Shown here: piece by piece, positions 32,992-42,126 of the stretch
How positions within the stretch are numbered: position 1 is the stretch's first letter
Layout of the letters: each line of letters starts with the position of its first letter
DNA from: Asaia bogorensis
GTDB lineage: Bacteria > Pseudomonadota > Alphaproteobacteria > Reyranellales > Reyranellaceae
Length of the DNA: 61,977 nucleotides
Direction of reading: 5' to 3'
Assembly (NCBI GenBank): GCA_945889625.1
Contig: CAMDCE010000027.1
Coordinates: 1 to 61,977, forward strand
The notes under the pieces: generated by a model
Seen by the model: the letters and a program-made list of their open reading frames with translations, nothing else
Told to the model about the DNA's origin: nothing
Database searches by the model: none
Translations under genes and position numbers: made by a program

Positions 32992-33663
32992 TCAGCTCCC
33001 GGCGCCGGTGGTCCCACCACCCCCCGTCGCACCGCCGCCGGCGGAGGTCGTGCTGCCGGCACCGACGCTGCGCACGCGGCCTTCGCGATAGCGCTGCACC
33101 GCCTCGGCGTTGATCGTGGCGTCGGCCGGGCCCGCACTGCGGCCAACTGCGGCATCGCGTGGACGGGCAAGCATTTGCCCGAGGTTGTAGGCGTCGGCGC
33201 AGCCGAAACCCGGCATCACCGCTTCGTTCGGGTTCCACATGCTGGCCGGGTTGTAGTTGGGGCAGTTGCGCGTGGCGATCCGGTATTCGGAACGCACGAC
33301 AACGACCGAATTCGGCCCCATTGCCATTGCCGGCTCGACGGCCGTATCCACCCAGCGCGCGCCGTCCGTTGACAAGCTCTGCTTCACCTGCTGGGCGCGC
33401 AGTTGCTGGAGCGTGCCACCCGAGCCGTCGGTCACGACAACGAACTCGTCACGCTGAGCCCGCCGTCCGGCAGCAACCATTGCCTTGAGCTCGTTGCGCT
33501 GCCCGGCATCGAGTTGACTGGTGCCCGGCCGAAAGCCGACAGCCAGCATGGCGTCGGCGCGAGCGGGATCGTAGCGCGTCTCGCGCACCGCCTGCTGGAC
33601 AGTGGGATCGGCACAGGCTGCCAGCGAAGCGGCGGCAAGGAGGAGGAAAACGGCGGCTCGCAT
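32992..33663 (-). CDS. cpaD: CpaD pilus-assembly lipoprotein
   Basis: 223 residues: signal peptide with lipobox (LLLAAASLAACADP), a CpaD domain with VVVRSEYRIATRNCPNYNPA and GFGCADAYNLGQMLARPRDA (the conserved Cys pair), and a Gly/Thr/Ser-rich C-terminal tail. CpaD supports the CpaC secretin at the outer membrane. It lies between the secretin (eight bases upstream) and cpaE. Confidence 0.9.
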   Translation of the reverse strand: MRAAVFLLLAAASLAACADPTVQQAVRETRYDPARADAMLAVGFRPGTSQLDAGQRNELKAMVAAGRRAQRDEFVVVTDGSGGTLQQLRAQQVKQSLSTDGARWVDTAVEPAMAMGPNSVVVVRSEYRIATRNCPNYNPASMWNPNEAVMPGFGCADAYNLGQMLARPRDAAVGRSAGPADATINAEAVQRYREGRVRSVGAGSTTSAGGGATGGGGTTGAGS

Positions 33664-33671
33664 GATTGCTC

Positions 33672-35672
33672 CTAGTCCAGTTTGAAGCCGGCGGTGGGGC
33701 CGCGGACCTGTTGCTCGCGGCCTACCGCGATGCGATTGGGCGGCGTCGGGTGATTGAGACGCTGATAGAGCAGGCGGTCGGCGTCGGTCGGCGGTACCCG
33801 GGCGGTCATGGGTGTCCGCAGCTTGCCGCTGGTCGGTTCGACGAAGTACGGCGTGATGATGATCACGAGCTCCGTTTCGTTGCGCTGGTAAGCGTCCGAC
33901 TTGAACAGCGAGCCGAGAATGGGAATGTCGCCCATCCAGGGCAATTTGACGATGTCCTGCTGCGAGGTCTGTAGCAGCAGCCCGGCAACGGCGAAGCTCT
34001 GCCCGCTGCCGAGCTCGATCGTGGTCGACGCCTTGCGCGTCTGGATCGCCGGTATGATGACGGTCGACGTGGCTGTGAGCGGCACACTCACCTGGCCGTT
34101 CGTCGTCAGCTGGCTGACTTCGGGTGCCACCTTGAGATTGATGCGGTCACCGATGATGGTCGGCGTAAAGGCAAGGCTGATGCCGATCTGCTTGTAGATG
34201 ACTGAGATCGTGCTACCCGTCAGGCCGGCCTGCGGAGTGAGCACCGGAATCTCGCCGCCGGCCAGAAAACTCGCGGTCTCGCCCGACATGGCGATCAGGT
34301 TCGGCTCGGCAAGAACAGTGGCCTGGCTCTGGGTGGCAAGAAAGTCGATGAAGCCGTTGAGGTCTCCTGATTGAAGAGCAACCGCACCCGAAGCCGCACC
34401 GCCGGTCGACTGCACAGTGCGGACGGCGGCGCCGATCCCGGCGCTGATCCCGGCCGTGCTGAGACCAAACAGCGCGACGTTGTTGATGTTCTGCCAGTTG
34501 ACGCCAACGCGCTTCAGCGCCTGGCGCGAGACTTCAGCGACCTTGACCTGCAGCTGCACCTGGGTCGGCGCATTTATCTTGATGTTGTTGATGACCTTCG
34601 CATTGGAGGAGACGTGCTGCAGCGCCAGTCGACGGGCGTCTTCGGCGATAACTGCCGAACGGACCGTGCCGCTCAGCACTATCGCTTCGCCCTGATTGTC
34701 GAAGCCGACACCGCTGTTGGGATGCAGCGCGTCGAGCGCTTCCTTCATGCGGCTGACCGGCGACGTCACTCGCACGATGGTGTTGAGCAAGACGCGGTCC
34801 TGGTCATCGACCGCGTAGAGCACGGTGTCGCCCGGCTTCTTGGCGAAGACGTAGATCATGCCCGGCGACTTCACCTGGACGTCGGCGATGTCGGGCGCGG
34901 CCACGAACACCGTGGCAGCGGGGCCCGGCAGCTTGATGGCCGTGCCCTTGTTGACCTCGAGCGTCAGCGTCGGCTGTTGCGTCGGCACCATCTGGCCCTG
35001 GCCGAAACTGCGGCTCGGCGCGCCGGTGACGATCGGCGGCGCCGGCCGCGGCGAAGCTCCCGGGGCAGGCGGCTGGATCGGGACAGGTGCCGGCGGAGGG
35101 GCCTGCGCCAGTCGCGGTTGAGCCGGCGTCGTCGGCTGGATGCCGGGACCGGAATCGGGCACGGCGGCAGGCGCGCGCTCGACCGAAGGCCGAGCCGTCG
35201 GCGGGGTTTGCGGCTGTGTTGGAGCGTCCGGCGTCAAGGAAGCGGTGAAGATCGGAGCCCGCGGTGGAAGCGCAGCGACCGTCGGCGGCTGGAGATTGGC
35301 AGCCTTGGCTTCGACCGCCGGCACTGGCGCGTTGACCACGGGCGCTGCGACCACGGCAGGGTTCGCCGCAGCGGCCGGCGCCGGCGTGGCGGTCATGTCG
35401 CGCATCATCTTCGTGACCCGCTCGGACTCACGGCGGTTGAGGTCGTCCGAGACCGTGTCGGTTGCGGTGCGCCGGGATTTCTTGGCGATCGTGGCCTTGG
35501 CCGGGACGGGCTTCGGCTGAACTTGCACCGGCGCGTCCGGGTCGGTCATTTGCACCTGGGCGAGCAACAGGGACGGCTGGAACGCGAACGCAAGCGATGC
35601 GGCGAGCGCGACCGACGATCCGATGCGACGCCAGATCGATGGTTTCGAGGCCAGGATGGGTGACGGACTCAT
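33672..35672 (-). CDS. cpaC: CpaC/RcpA secretin with long proline-rich N-terminal region
   Basis: 666 residues. A signal peptide near 20-38 is followed by about 200 residues of Pro/Ala-rich sequence (PAPAAAANPAVVAAPVVNAP and similar), a BON/N0-type domain (LTLEVNKGTAIKLPGPAATV), and the secretin core with VLAEPNLIAMSGETASFLAG and GSGQSFAVAGLL, ending DWRVPPTDADRLLYQRL-like text. It forms the outer-membrane pore for the pilus. The Pro-rich insert makes it longer than typical CpaC (about 450-550). Its ATG overlaps the cpaB stop (ATGA). Confidence 0.9.
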   Translation of the reverse strand: MSPSPILASKPSIWRRIGSSVALAASLAFAFQPSLLLAQVQMTDPDAPVQVQPKPVPAKATIAKKSRRTATDTVSDDLNRRESERVTKMMRDMTATPAPAAAANPAVVAAPVVNAPVPAVEAKAANLQPPTVAALPPRAPIFTASLTPDAPTQPQTPPTARPSVERAPAAVPDSGPGIQPTTPAQPRLAQAPPPAPVPIQPPAPGASPRPAPPIVTGAPSRSFGQGQMVPTQQPTLTLEVNKGTAIKLPGPAATVFVAAPDIADVQVKSPGMIYVFAKKPGDTVLYAVDDQDRVLLNTIVRVTSPVSRMKEALDALHPNSGVGFDNQGEAIVLSGTVRSAVIAEDARRLALQHVSSNAKVINNIKINAPTQVQLQVKVAEVSRQALKRVGVNWQNINNVALFGLSTAGISAGIGAAVRTVQSTGGAASGAVALQSGDLNGFIDFLATQSQATVLAEPNLIAMSGETASFLAGGEIPVLTPQAGLTGSTISVIYKQIGISLAFTPTIIGDRINLKVAPEVSQLTTNGQVSVPLTATSTVIIPAIQTRKASTTIELGSGQSFAVAGLLLQTSQQDIVKLPWMGDIPILGSLFKSDAYQRNETELVIIITPYFVEPTSGKLRTPMTARVPPTDADRLLYQRLNHPTPPNRIAVGREQQVRGPTAGFKLD

Positions 35673-36664
35673 TGCGGCACGCCTTGGATGGTTCGGGTGG
35701 ATGTGGTCGTCCGAGCACGGGGCTTGGTGTCGCCCGCCTTGCCGTCGGCGTGTTTGCCGTCGGCAGTGGAGTCGTCGACGCTGGTGCCGTCGATCTCCTG
35801 CTTGGAGCGGTTGCTGCCGCGCAGCAGGAAAATGGTGCGTGGCACTTCGGGAGCACCGGGTCCCTGGCCGATCAGGCGGCTGACTTGGGCGTCGTGGGTG
35901 TAGCTGTCGCCCGGTTCGGCAGGAGCGTTCTCGGCCTTCGCCGGATCCCGGCCGTTCTCGTTGTCCTGCAGGCTGCGCAATACCAGCGACAGGTCGCCCA
36001 TCTTCACCGCCAGCGTGACGATTTCGCTCTGCTTGGGCGTGAGTTCCAGGGTGGCGGTCTTGGCGACATCGGGCTTATCGCCCGGCGTGAAGTCGAGCTT
36101 CTGGTCCATGGCGATCACGCGTGCGTTGCGCAGGATGGTCTCGGTCGCGTTGTGCTGGCCCTGCACGCCGTTCAGAACGTGGGTCAGCAGCACGTCAACG
36201 CGATCGCCGGCATAGATGAAGCCCGACACCGCGGAAGTGGCCGTGACCGGCACGCTGACGGCCCGCGTGCCGGGCTGGAGCACGGCGGCCATGAAGCCGC
36301 GTGTGCCGGCGAGCACGAGCTTGCCTTCGCTGATCGGCTCGCCGGCCGCGATCGGGCCGCGCGCCACGGCGCCGACGAAATCCGACTGCGGGCGCTTGCC
36401 TTCGACGACGTAGGTCGGCGCCAAGCTGCCCTGCGGCCAGGACTGCCAACGCATGTCGTCCGGTTTGACGATCTGGCCGGTGGGCACGGCGTTGCGCGCC
36501 ACCAATACATGCAAGGTCGGCGCCGCCACCGGCACTTCGCGGTGCACTCCCGCCTGCGCCAGCATCGCCGCACGTTCGTTCTGCAGCCAGGCGCGCGCCA
36601 GGAATGCCGTGGCGCCGGCAACGATCACGGCCAACAACAGGAAGACCACGCGCTTGCTGTTCAC
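35669..36664 (-). CDS. cpaB: CpaB/RcpC pilus-assembly protein
   Basis: 331 residues from a GTG: an N-terminal membrane segment (VVFLLLAVIVAGATAFLARAW), then SAF/CpaB domain text (LVARNAVPTGQIVKPDDMRW, GAVARGPIAAGEPISEGKLV) and AVSVPVTATSAVSGFIYAGD RVDVLLT in two parts. The C-terminal 80 residues are Lys/Asp/Thr-rich linker. CpaB helps assemble the secretin complex. It is 33 bases downstream of cpaA. Confidence 0.9.
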   Translation of the reverse strand: MNSKRVVFLLLAVIVAGATAFLARAWLQNERAAMLAQAGVHREVPVAAPTLHVLVARNAVPTGQIVKPDDMRWQSWPQGSLAPTYVVEGKRPQSDFVGAVARGPIAAGEPISEGKLVLAGTRGFMAAVLQPGTRAVSVPVTATSAVSGFIYAGDRVDVLLTHVLNGVQGQHNATETILRNARVIAMDQKLDFTPGDKPDVAKTATLELTPKQSEIVTLAVKMGDLSLVLRSLQDNENGRDPAKAENAPAEPGDSYTHDAQVSRLIGQGPGAPEVPRTIFLLRGSNRSKQEIDGTSVDDSTADGKHADGKAGDTKPRARTTTSTRTIQGVPQ

Positions 36665-36697
36665 GACGACTGCTCCCTATTGCTCACGACAGCTCCC

Positions 36698-37204
36698 TCA
36701 CGACACGGCAAGCGAGGCCGCAACCCACAGGCCGCCGGCGGCAATCGCCGGGCCATACGGCAGGCCGCCACGCAGGCGCGCGCGGATCGTGACGCCGCCC
36801 GCCGGCGCCGCCGGGCCGATCGGCGCTCCGGCCAGGATGGCCATGCCCAATGCACCGCCGACCAGCGCCGTCACCATCAGCAAATCGACCAGCAGGCCGG
36901 GTCCTGCGAACAGGCCGGCGGCGGCCAGCAATTTCACGTCGCCGCCCCCCAGGCCGCCCGCGGCAAAGGCCATGGCACCGGCACCGAACAGAGCTGCAGC
37001 GCAGGCGGCCGACAAAGCAACACTGGTGATCGACATCGTGCCGACGCCGAGCCCGGCCAGCGCCCAGACGGCGAAGCAGGCCGCAATCGCCAGCGAGAGG
37101 CCGTTGGCGATGCGCATGGTGCGCAAGTCCTGCCAACCCGCCGCGATGAGCAGGAGCACGAAGGCGAGCAGACAGCCGGCCTGTAGAGGCGCAAACAGCG
37201 ACAT
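36698..37204 (-). CDS. cpaA: CpaA/TadV prepilin peptidase (A24 family)
   Basis: 168 residues with five or six membrane segments. The two catalytic aspartates fit WQDLRTMRIAN (near residue 24) and GGGDVKLLAA (near 90), the GxGD motif of type IV prepilin peptidases. It cleaves the Flp pilin and pseudopilins at the inner membrane. ATG 37204 was chosen because MSLFAPLQAG begins the first membrane segment; the frame is open further upstream. Confidence 0.9.
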   Translation of the reverse strand: MSLFAPLQAGCLLAFVLLLIAAGWQDLRTMRIANGLSLAIAACFAVWALAGLGVGTMSITSVALSAACAAALFGAGAMAFAAGGLGGGDVKLLAAAGLFAGPGLLVDLLMVTALVGGALGMAILAGAPIGPAAPAGGVTIRARLRGGLPYGPAIAAGGLWVAASLAVS

Positions 37205-37547
37205 CCGACACCCATCCAACTCGGGCGGCGCCTCGACGCGCCGCCAAAAGACTTGCCGCCTGCCGACGGCGTCGCTGTCCTCTAGTTTTGTCCGATTGTG
37301 GCTGCCCAAGCAGCTTGGGGAATTTTCTTAAGAACTAAGTTCGAAACGAATGCACAAACGACAAAGGATCAAAGGACAACTAATAAGAACGTTACAGAAG
37401 ATATCTTCAGTAGTACCTCAAATCAAGGCCGTAATGCATTCAAATAAAAGAGAAAAATGTCTCTAGACACAATGGGTAGGGGGTCAAAAGGAACGGGCGG
37501 CCCATCTCTGGACCGCCCGCTTTGGGACCCTGCAACGAGCTGGTGGA
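37205..37547. other. AT-rich spacer between cpaA and flp
   Basis: No gene fits in these 343 bases. The stretch 37.32-37.48 kb is clearly more AT-rich than the surrounding genes. It holds a perfect 12-bp palindrome GAAGATATCTTC (37397-37408), a CCCAAG-CAG-CTTGGG inverted repeat (37305-37319), and the flp terminator at the right end. A promoter for the cpaA-to-cpaF unit is expected here, but I cannot point to convincing boxes. Confidence 0.6.
37484..37520 (-). terminator. Terminator-like hairpin after flp
   Basis: GCGGGCGG-rich stem (37510-37520 with 37493-37503, one mismatch) followed on the minus strand by TTCCTTTTG, 28 bases beyond the flp stop. It would make abundant flp message separate from the assembly genes. 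Confidence 0.72.
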
Positions 37548-37712
37548 TCAGGTCATCGCGTTGGCGACGTTGCCCAACACGTTGGTGACCTTGCCGCCCA
37601 CCGTGCGCATCGAGGCGATGGCAGCGACTGCGATCAACGAGGCGATGAGCGTGTACTCAATCGCCGTGGCACCCTGATCGTTCTTCATCAGGCGACGGAA
37701 AATGGACAGCAT
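37548..37712 (-). CDS. flp: Flp/Fap major pilin
   Basis: 54 residues, the normal size. The leader MLSIFRRLMKNDQG ends at the Gly of the prepilin cleavage site, followed by ATAIEYTLIASLIAVAAIAS with Glu5-Tyr6, the Flp motif, then a short tail. TGGAG stands six bases before ATG 37712. It forms the pilus fibre after cleavage by CpaA. Its own terminator and a long leader suggest separate, strong transcription. Confidence 0.94.
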   Translation of the reverse strand: MLSIFRRLMKNDQGATAIEYTLIASLIAVAAIASMRTVGGKVTNVLGNVANAMT

Positions 37713-37861
37713 GTGAAACTCCAAAGTCTTAAACTGGGCGGGTCTGGCGCGGCTCACTCCGGGAAACGAGATCGGGCCACCCGCCCTATGGCGGAGTCAT
37801 TGAAATATTGAGGTTGCCCTCGGAAGCGACCCTGACTCCACAGTACCGCTCCGAGTTAGAG

Positions 37862-37890
37862 AACGTACTTAAGGCGATTTGTCAGGTCAA
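37862..37890 (-). promoter_or_regulatory. Possible sigma-70-type promoter for flp
   Basis: Minus-strand TTGACC (37890-37885), 17-base spacer, TACGTT (37867-37862), about 150 bases before the flp ATG, in the AT-rich 37.80-38.00 kb spacer. The -10 is weak. Confidence 0.4.
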
Positions 37891-38002
37891 TTGAATTTAG
37901 GCCAAAATATGAAGAATTTATCGTAAAACATTGATATCAAATGTATTTTATAGAACATAAACAAACCATAGATGACTTCTCAGGAGACCACGCTAGATGT
38001 CG

Positions 38003-38620
38003 CTAACGATCGGATTCTGAGTCCGCGCCAAAGCCTTCCAGAACACGCGCGACGGCGGTCCAGAAACACAGCAGCGCGAAAGCAGCCGCGAGCCAGGGAA
38101 ACGATGCCGGAAACAGGCAGAACAGGACGAACGCGATGATCGTCTCGGTCCCCTCGATCAGGCCGGCCGAATAAAAGAAAGACTTTCGTCCGCGCACGCC
38201 ATTGTCAGTCTCGCCGCGCTGGGCCGCCATCACCGCGCGCCCGAGAAAGGAAGTGCCGGTACACATGAAGGAAGTGAGCAGCAGAGCTGCCCACACGGCA
38301 TTGTCGGCACTGGCCAAGGCGAAACCCAGCGGAACGGCGGCGTAGAAAGCCATGTCGCAGACGATATCGAGGTAGCCGCCGAAAGCCGTTGGCCGCGTAC
38401 GGCGCGCAATCACTCCATCGAGGCCGTCGAGCAACCGATTGAGCAGAATGACAATCAGGGCGGCACTGTAGTTGCCGTAGGCAAGTAGTGGCACCGCGAG
38501 CAGCCCGACGGCGAAACCGGCGAGAGTAGCCTGGTTCGCGGTCAGTCCACGATCGGCGAGCCAGACTCCAGCGCAATTGAGCGGCGGATCGACCAGCCGC
38601 CGCAAGAGGGGGTCGAGCAT
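38003..38620 (-). CDS. CDP-alcohol phosphatidyltransferase family protein
   Basis: 205 residues with about six membrane segments. The CDP-alcohol motif D-x2-DG-x2-AR-x8-G-x3-D-x3-D is present in LLDGLDGVIARRTRPTAFGG then YLDIVCDMAF. It transfers a phosphatidyl group to an alcohol at the inner membrane; the alcohol is not predictable. It starts 16 bases past pssA on the same strand, so two CDP-alcohol transferases are adjacent. ATG 38620 starts MLDPLLRRLVDPPLN. Confidence 0.85.
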   Translation of the reverse strand: MLDPLLRRLVDPPLNCAGVWLADRGLTANQATLAGFAVGLLAVPLLAYGNYSAALIVILLNRLLDGLDGVIARRTRPTAFGGYLDIVCDMAFYAAVPLGFALASADNAVWAALLLTSFMCTGTSFLGRAVMAAQRGETDNGVRGRKSFFYSAGLIEGTETIIAFVLFCLFPASFPWLAAAFALLCFWTAVARVLEGFGADSESDR

Positions 38621-38636
38621 CGCCGCGGCAGCGCGA

Positions 38637-39455
38637 TCAGGTGCCCGGCGGCACCGACTCCACGGCGTGCAACGACACAACTTCGCCGGTGACGCGATCC
38701 TGCGCGGCCTGCCGGCGATAGGTCACCCAGCTGAACGGGATCAGCCCGACGTAGACCAGCCCCAGCAGCGAAAGCCCGATCCACGGCGAACTCGCCAGAA
38801 CAGCCATGACCAGGGCAGCCCCCAGCAACGACGGCAAAACAAGATGACGCGGCACCCGTCCCTTCTTGAAAGAGAAGGTTGGCAGCCGGCTCACCATCAG
38901 GCCACCGACGGCGACCAGGACGGCACCTACGACCAGCGCGTGGCGCGGCCAAGCCGCCTCGATCTCGAAGCTTATCGCCAGAGGAATCAAGGCAAGCAGT
39001 GCGCCCATGGGCGCCGGCACGCCGGTAAAGTAGGAGCCCGTCCAGACCGGCGGCGGCGTGTCGGACAGCAATGCGGTGTTGAAGCGCGCAAGACGCAGCG
39101 CCGCGCAGATGGGAAACATCAGCGTTACCAGCCAACCCAGCGCACCGCCGTCCTTCAGCGAGGCAAGATAGAGCACCAACGCCGGCGCGACGCCGAAGCA
39201 GAGGAAATCCGACAGCGAGTCGAGTTCGGCGCCGAACTGGCTGGTGACGCCCAACCGGCGCGCCACCCTGCCGTCGAGGGCATCGAAAATCGCCGCGACG
39301 ATGATGGCAATGACGGCGAGGCGAAACTCGCCCTGCAGGGCGAAGCGGATGGCGGTCAGCCCCGAGCAGAGCGCGGCCAACGTCAGTATGTTGGGGATCA
39401 GCCGGTTGACGGAGAAACCCCGTAATCCGCGACGCCTGCGGAGATCGCTGTCCAT
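38637..39455 (-). CDS. pssA: CDP-diacylglycerol-serine O-phosphatidyltransferase (PssA)
   Basis: 272 residues with eight or so membrane segments. RLIPNILTLAALCSGLTAIR and DALDGRVARRLGVTSQFGAE then LDSLSDFLCFGVAPA are the type II phosphatidylserine synthase signatures, holding the CDP-alcohol motif. AGGAGG lies four bases before ATG 39455. It makes phosphatidylserine, which the product of the adjacent psd gene converts to phosphatidylethanolamine. Confidence 0.93.
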   Translation of the reverse strand: MDSDLRRRRGLRGFSVNRLIPNILTLAALCSGLTAIRFALQGEFRLAVIAIIVAAIFDALDGRVARRLGVTSQFGAELDSLSDFLCFGVAPALVLYLASLKDGGALGWLVTLMFPICAALRLARFNTALLSDTPPPVWTGSYFTGVPAPMGALLALIPLAISFEIEAAWPRHALVVGAVLVAVGGLMVSRLPTFSFKKGRVPRHLVLPSLLGAALVMAVLASSPWIGLSLLGLVYVGLIPFSWVTYRRQAAQDRVTGEVVSLHAVESVPPGT

Positions 39456-39472
39456 GCCGCCTCCTGAAAGTC

Positions 39473-40165
39473 CTAGAATTCGATCACCCGGCGCGCCTCG
39501 GCGACCGCAGGATCGAGTTCGGCCATGACCGTCTCGCCGCCGATCATGCGCTGTCCCGGCGCCACCAGCAAACGCGCCCCCGTCGGCAGATAGAGGTCGG
39601 TGCGGCTGCCGAAGCGGATATGGCCGAATCGTTCGCCCGCCGCCACCGCCTGGCCCGGCTTGATATAGCAGACGATGCGGCGTGCCACCCAGCCGGCAAT
39701 TTGGACGCAGCCGATCACCCGGCCGTCGGGCCGGCGCAAGGCAATCGCCATGCGCTCGTTCTCTTCGCTCGCCTTGTCGGCGGCGGCATTGAGGAACTTG
39801 CCCGGACGATAGGCCACGACATCGACCGTCGCCGCACACGGCGAGCGATTGATGTGCACGTCGAAAACGCTGAGGAAGATCGAGACGCGGGTCAGCGCCT
39901 GCTCGCCAAGTCCGAGTTCGGCCGGCGGCACCGCGTCGACGACCATCTGCACCAGCCCGTCGGCCGGCGCGATCAGCACGCCATCGTCCTGCGGCACGCC
40001 GCGCGGCGGATCCCGGAAGAAATAGATCGACCACAGGGTGAGCACCATCAACGGCCAGAACAGCCACGCCACGCCAGTCAGGGCGCCGAGAAAAGTCACT
40101 CCGGCGAACATGGCGATGAAACGCCAACCATCGCCGAGCACGGGCACGAAGAAATTGGCCAGCAT
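39473..40165 (-). CDS. psd: Phosphatidylserine decarboxylase (Psd)
   Basis: 230 residues, the short proteobacterial form. An N-terminal membrane segment, VFDVHINRSPCAATV (the conserved DVHINR block) and IRFGSRTDLYLP at about 196-207, where cleavage before the Ser would create the pyruvoyl group. It lies 17 bases upstream of pssA, giving a psd-pssA-CDP-alcohol transferase unit for phosphatidylethanolamine synthesis. ATG 40165 starts MLANFFVPVLGDGW. Confidence 0.93.
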   Translation of the reverse strand: MLANFFVPVLGDGWRFIAMFAGVTFLGALTGVAWLFWPLMVLTLWSIYFFRDPPRGVPQDDGVLIAPADGLVQMVVDAVPPAELGLGEQALTRVSIFLSVFDVHINRSPCAATVDVVAYRPGKFLNAAADKASEENERMAIALRRPDGRVIGCVQIAGWVARRIVCYIKPGQAVAAGERFGHIRFGSRTDLYLPTGARLLVAPGQRMIGGETVMAELDPAVAEARRVIEF

Positions 40166-40191
40166 GAGCGCTCTCTGTCGCCTGTTGATCG

Positions 40192-41313
40192 TCAGTTGAC
40201 CTTGGGCAGGCTGAAAATCTGGCCGGGGTATATCAGGTCCGGGTCGCGAATCTGGTTCTTGTTGGCCGCGAATATGACGGTAAACCGCCAGCCTTCGCCA
40301 TAATGCGCCCGCGCGATGTTCCACAGATTGTCACCCCGCACCACGTGCAGGCGGCGATTGTCGGTAGCAGCCGGCGTCGCCGTCACCAGGCGCTCGAACG
40401 ACAGTTCGAGCCTCGCCATCGGCTTGCCGTCCTTGGACAGCCGGTCGAGCCGGAGCTTGTGCTTGCCGTGCTCGATGGGTTCGGCCGGCACCAGCCGCCA
40501 GCGGCCGTCGGCGCCGGCTGCACCCTCGGCCACCATCTTGTCGTCGAGATAGACCCGCACCGTGGTCCCCGCTGTCGCCTGGCCAGTGACCGTGACCTGA
40601 CCGCGCTCGTCATAGTCGAGCGTTGAGAGCTGGAGGTCGGCTGACTTCGGGACTCCCTCTGCCGATGGCGGCTGCACAAGCGTCGCCGCGCCGCTCGGCG
40701 GCGCGATCATGACGAGCGTCTGGTCGTTCGGCGTCTGGCCCTTGGACGCCTCGACCTTGGCAGTCCCGCCTTTGGCCGCCTCGCTCTTGGCCGCTTCGCC
40801 CTTGGCGTCGGGCGGCATCGGCACGACCGCCACCACCACCTGCTCCGACGTAACCGGCGCGCGCCCTTCGACATGCTGGACCACACGCAACTCGTGCTGG
40901 CCGGGGCTGAGCGGCGGATCCTGGGTGAGCAGCACCCATTCGCCGCGCGCGTCCGCCTCGCCACGGGCAATTTCCTTGCCGCCGTCGAGCAGAACGATCT
41001 TGGCCCCCGGCGTGGCACGGCCGGCAATCACTGCGCGGCCGTCCGGCCCGATGCGCGCGACATCGAAGCTCGGCGCTGTGACCGCCGCGGGGGGCGCTAT
41101 GATTGCCGCGGGCGGGATGGCGGTTGGGGCCGGTCGGGGCTCGCTCGGGGTCGTCGCTGATGGCGGCGCGGACGGCGCGGGTGGCGTCGGCGCGGCCGGC
41201 TTGGCAGCATCGATGACCGCCCGATCGCTTATCTTGCCCTGCCAGGCGACCGCCAGCGCAATGGCGATGACCGCCACGCCAACCGCCACCAGCCCGAAAA
41301 CCGTGCGTGACAT
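40192..41313 (-). CDS. LysM-domain protein with bacterial Ig-like repeats
   Basis: 373 residues: an N-terminal membrane anchor (FGLVAVGVAVIAIALAVAW), a Pro/Ala-rich linker, two Big-type segments (GRAVIAGRATPGAKIVLLDG and GQVTVTGQATAGTTVRVYLD), an Ala/Lys-rich stretch between them, and a C-terminal LysM (VVRGDNLWNIARAHYGEGWR then LIYPGQIFSLP). It should bind peptidoglycan in the periplasm. ATG 41313 was chosen; the open frame extends to 41490 but lacks protein-like sequence and overlaps the divergent gene. It ends 26 bases before psd. Confidence 0.85.
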   Translation of the reverse strand: MSRTVFGLVAVGVAVIAIALAVAWQGKISDRAVIDAAKPAAPTPPAPSAPPSATTPSEPRPAPTAIPPAAIIAPPAAVTAPSFDVARIGPDGRAVIAGRATPGAKIVLLDGGKEIARGEADARGEWVLLTQDPPLSPGQHELRVVQHVEGRAPVTSEQVVVAVVPMPPDAKGEAAKSEAAKGGTAKVEASKGQTPNDQTLVMIAPPSGAATLVQPPSAEGVPKSADLQLSTLDYDERGQVTVTGQATAGTTVRVYLDDKMVAEGAAGADGRWRLVPAEPIEHGKHKLRLDRLSKDGKPMARLELSFERLVTATPAATDNRRLHVVRGDNLWNIARAHYGEGWRFTVIFAANKNQIRDPDLIYPGQIFSLPKVN

Positions 41314-41434
41314 CAAGCTCCCAACGGTGCGACGACCGACCGCTATTGGCGTCGCGCCTTCCCTCGACGAAATGATACCATGCCCATCCGGTCCGGAAAG
41401 ACGTCGGATCTCCTGTAAATATAAAGAAACCGCC

Positions 41435-42028
41435 GTGTCCTGGTCCGTTCCTTCTTCGATATGCGTCTTCTGCGGCGCCCGCTTCGGCACCGATCCCGGC
41501 CATCGCGAGGCCGCCCTACGTTTGGGCGAACTGCTGGCCTTCGAAGGAATAACGCTCGTCTACGGCGGAGGTGGCGTCGGCCTGATGGGCCTGCTGGCCA
41601 ACGCCGCGCTGAAGGCCGGCGGCAGGGTGGTCGGCGTCATTCCGCAGTTCCTGCTGCAGCGCGAAGCGGGCCATCCGGCGCTGAGCGAGACCGTCGTCGT
41701 CGAGACCATGCACGAGCGCAAACTGCAGATGTTCCAGCGTTCCGACGCCTTTGTGATCCTGCCCGGCGGGCTCGGGACCCTCGAGGAGTTCTTTGAGGTG
41801 CTGTCGTGGCGAACGCTTGGTCTGCATACCAAACCGATCATCATCGTCGATCAGGGCGGCTACTGGCAGCCCCTGGCGGCCCTCCTGCGCGGCGTCGTGG
41901 AAGGCGGGTTCGCCGAACGGACCCATCTCGATCATGTGGCTTTCGTCAGCGATCTCGACGGCGTGTTGCCGGCCATGGCCGCCATGCCGCGCGCGATGGT
42001 CGCCGAAAAGCAGCTCGATCGGCTGTGA
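41435..42028 (+). CDS. TIGR00730/LOG-family Rossmann-fold protein
   Basis: 197 residues. [40 protein letters not shown], and the catalytic signature [20 protein letters not shown] (PGGxGTxxE) are typical. Members are nucleotide phosphoribohydrolases, including cytokinin-activating LOG enzymes. GTG 41435 puts the first strand at the N terminus as in relatives; an in-frame ATG at 41372 would add 21 residues. Divergent from the LysM gene. Confidence 0.88.
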   Translation: MSWSVPSSICVFCGARFGTDPGHREAALRLGELLAFEGITLVYGGGGVGLMGLLANAALKAGGRVVGVIPQFLLQREAGHPALSETVVVETMHERKLQMFQRSDAFVILPGGLGTLEEFFEVLSWRTLGLHTKPIIIVDQGGYWQPLAALLRGVVEGGFAERTHLDHVAFVSDLDGVLPAMAAMPRAMVAEKQLDRL

Positions 42029-42126
42029 AACGGCGGGCCACGGCTCGCCTTGCCCGCCCTGCCGGGGCCCCTTGCTTCCCTTCAAATAGATCTCTCGCAA
42101 ATGCCCGGGATGACCGCCACGGGCGG

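Noticed and set aside
41401..41490. Antisense text reading [13 protein letters not shown], which recalls sigma-70 region 1.2
   Set aside because: It is the reverse of the leader of the LOG-family gene and leads into the LysM frame without other sigma regions; taken as chance.
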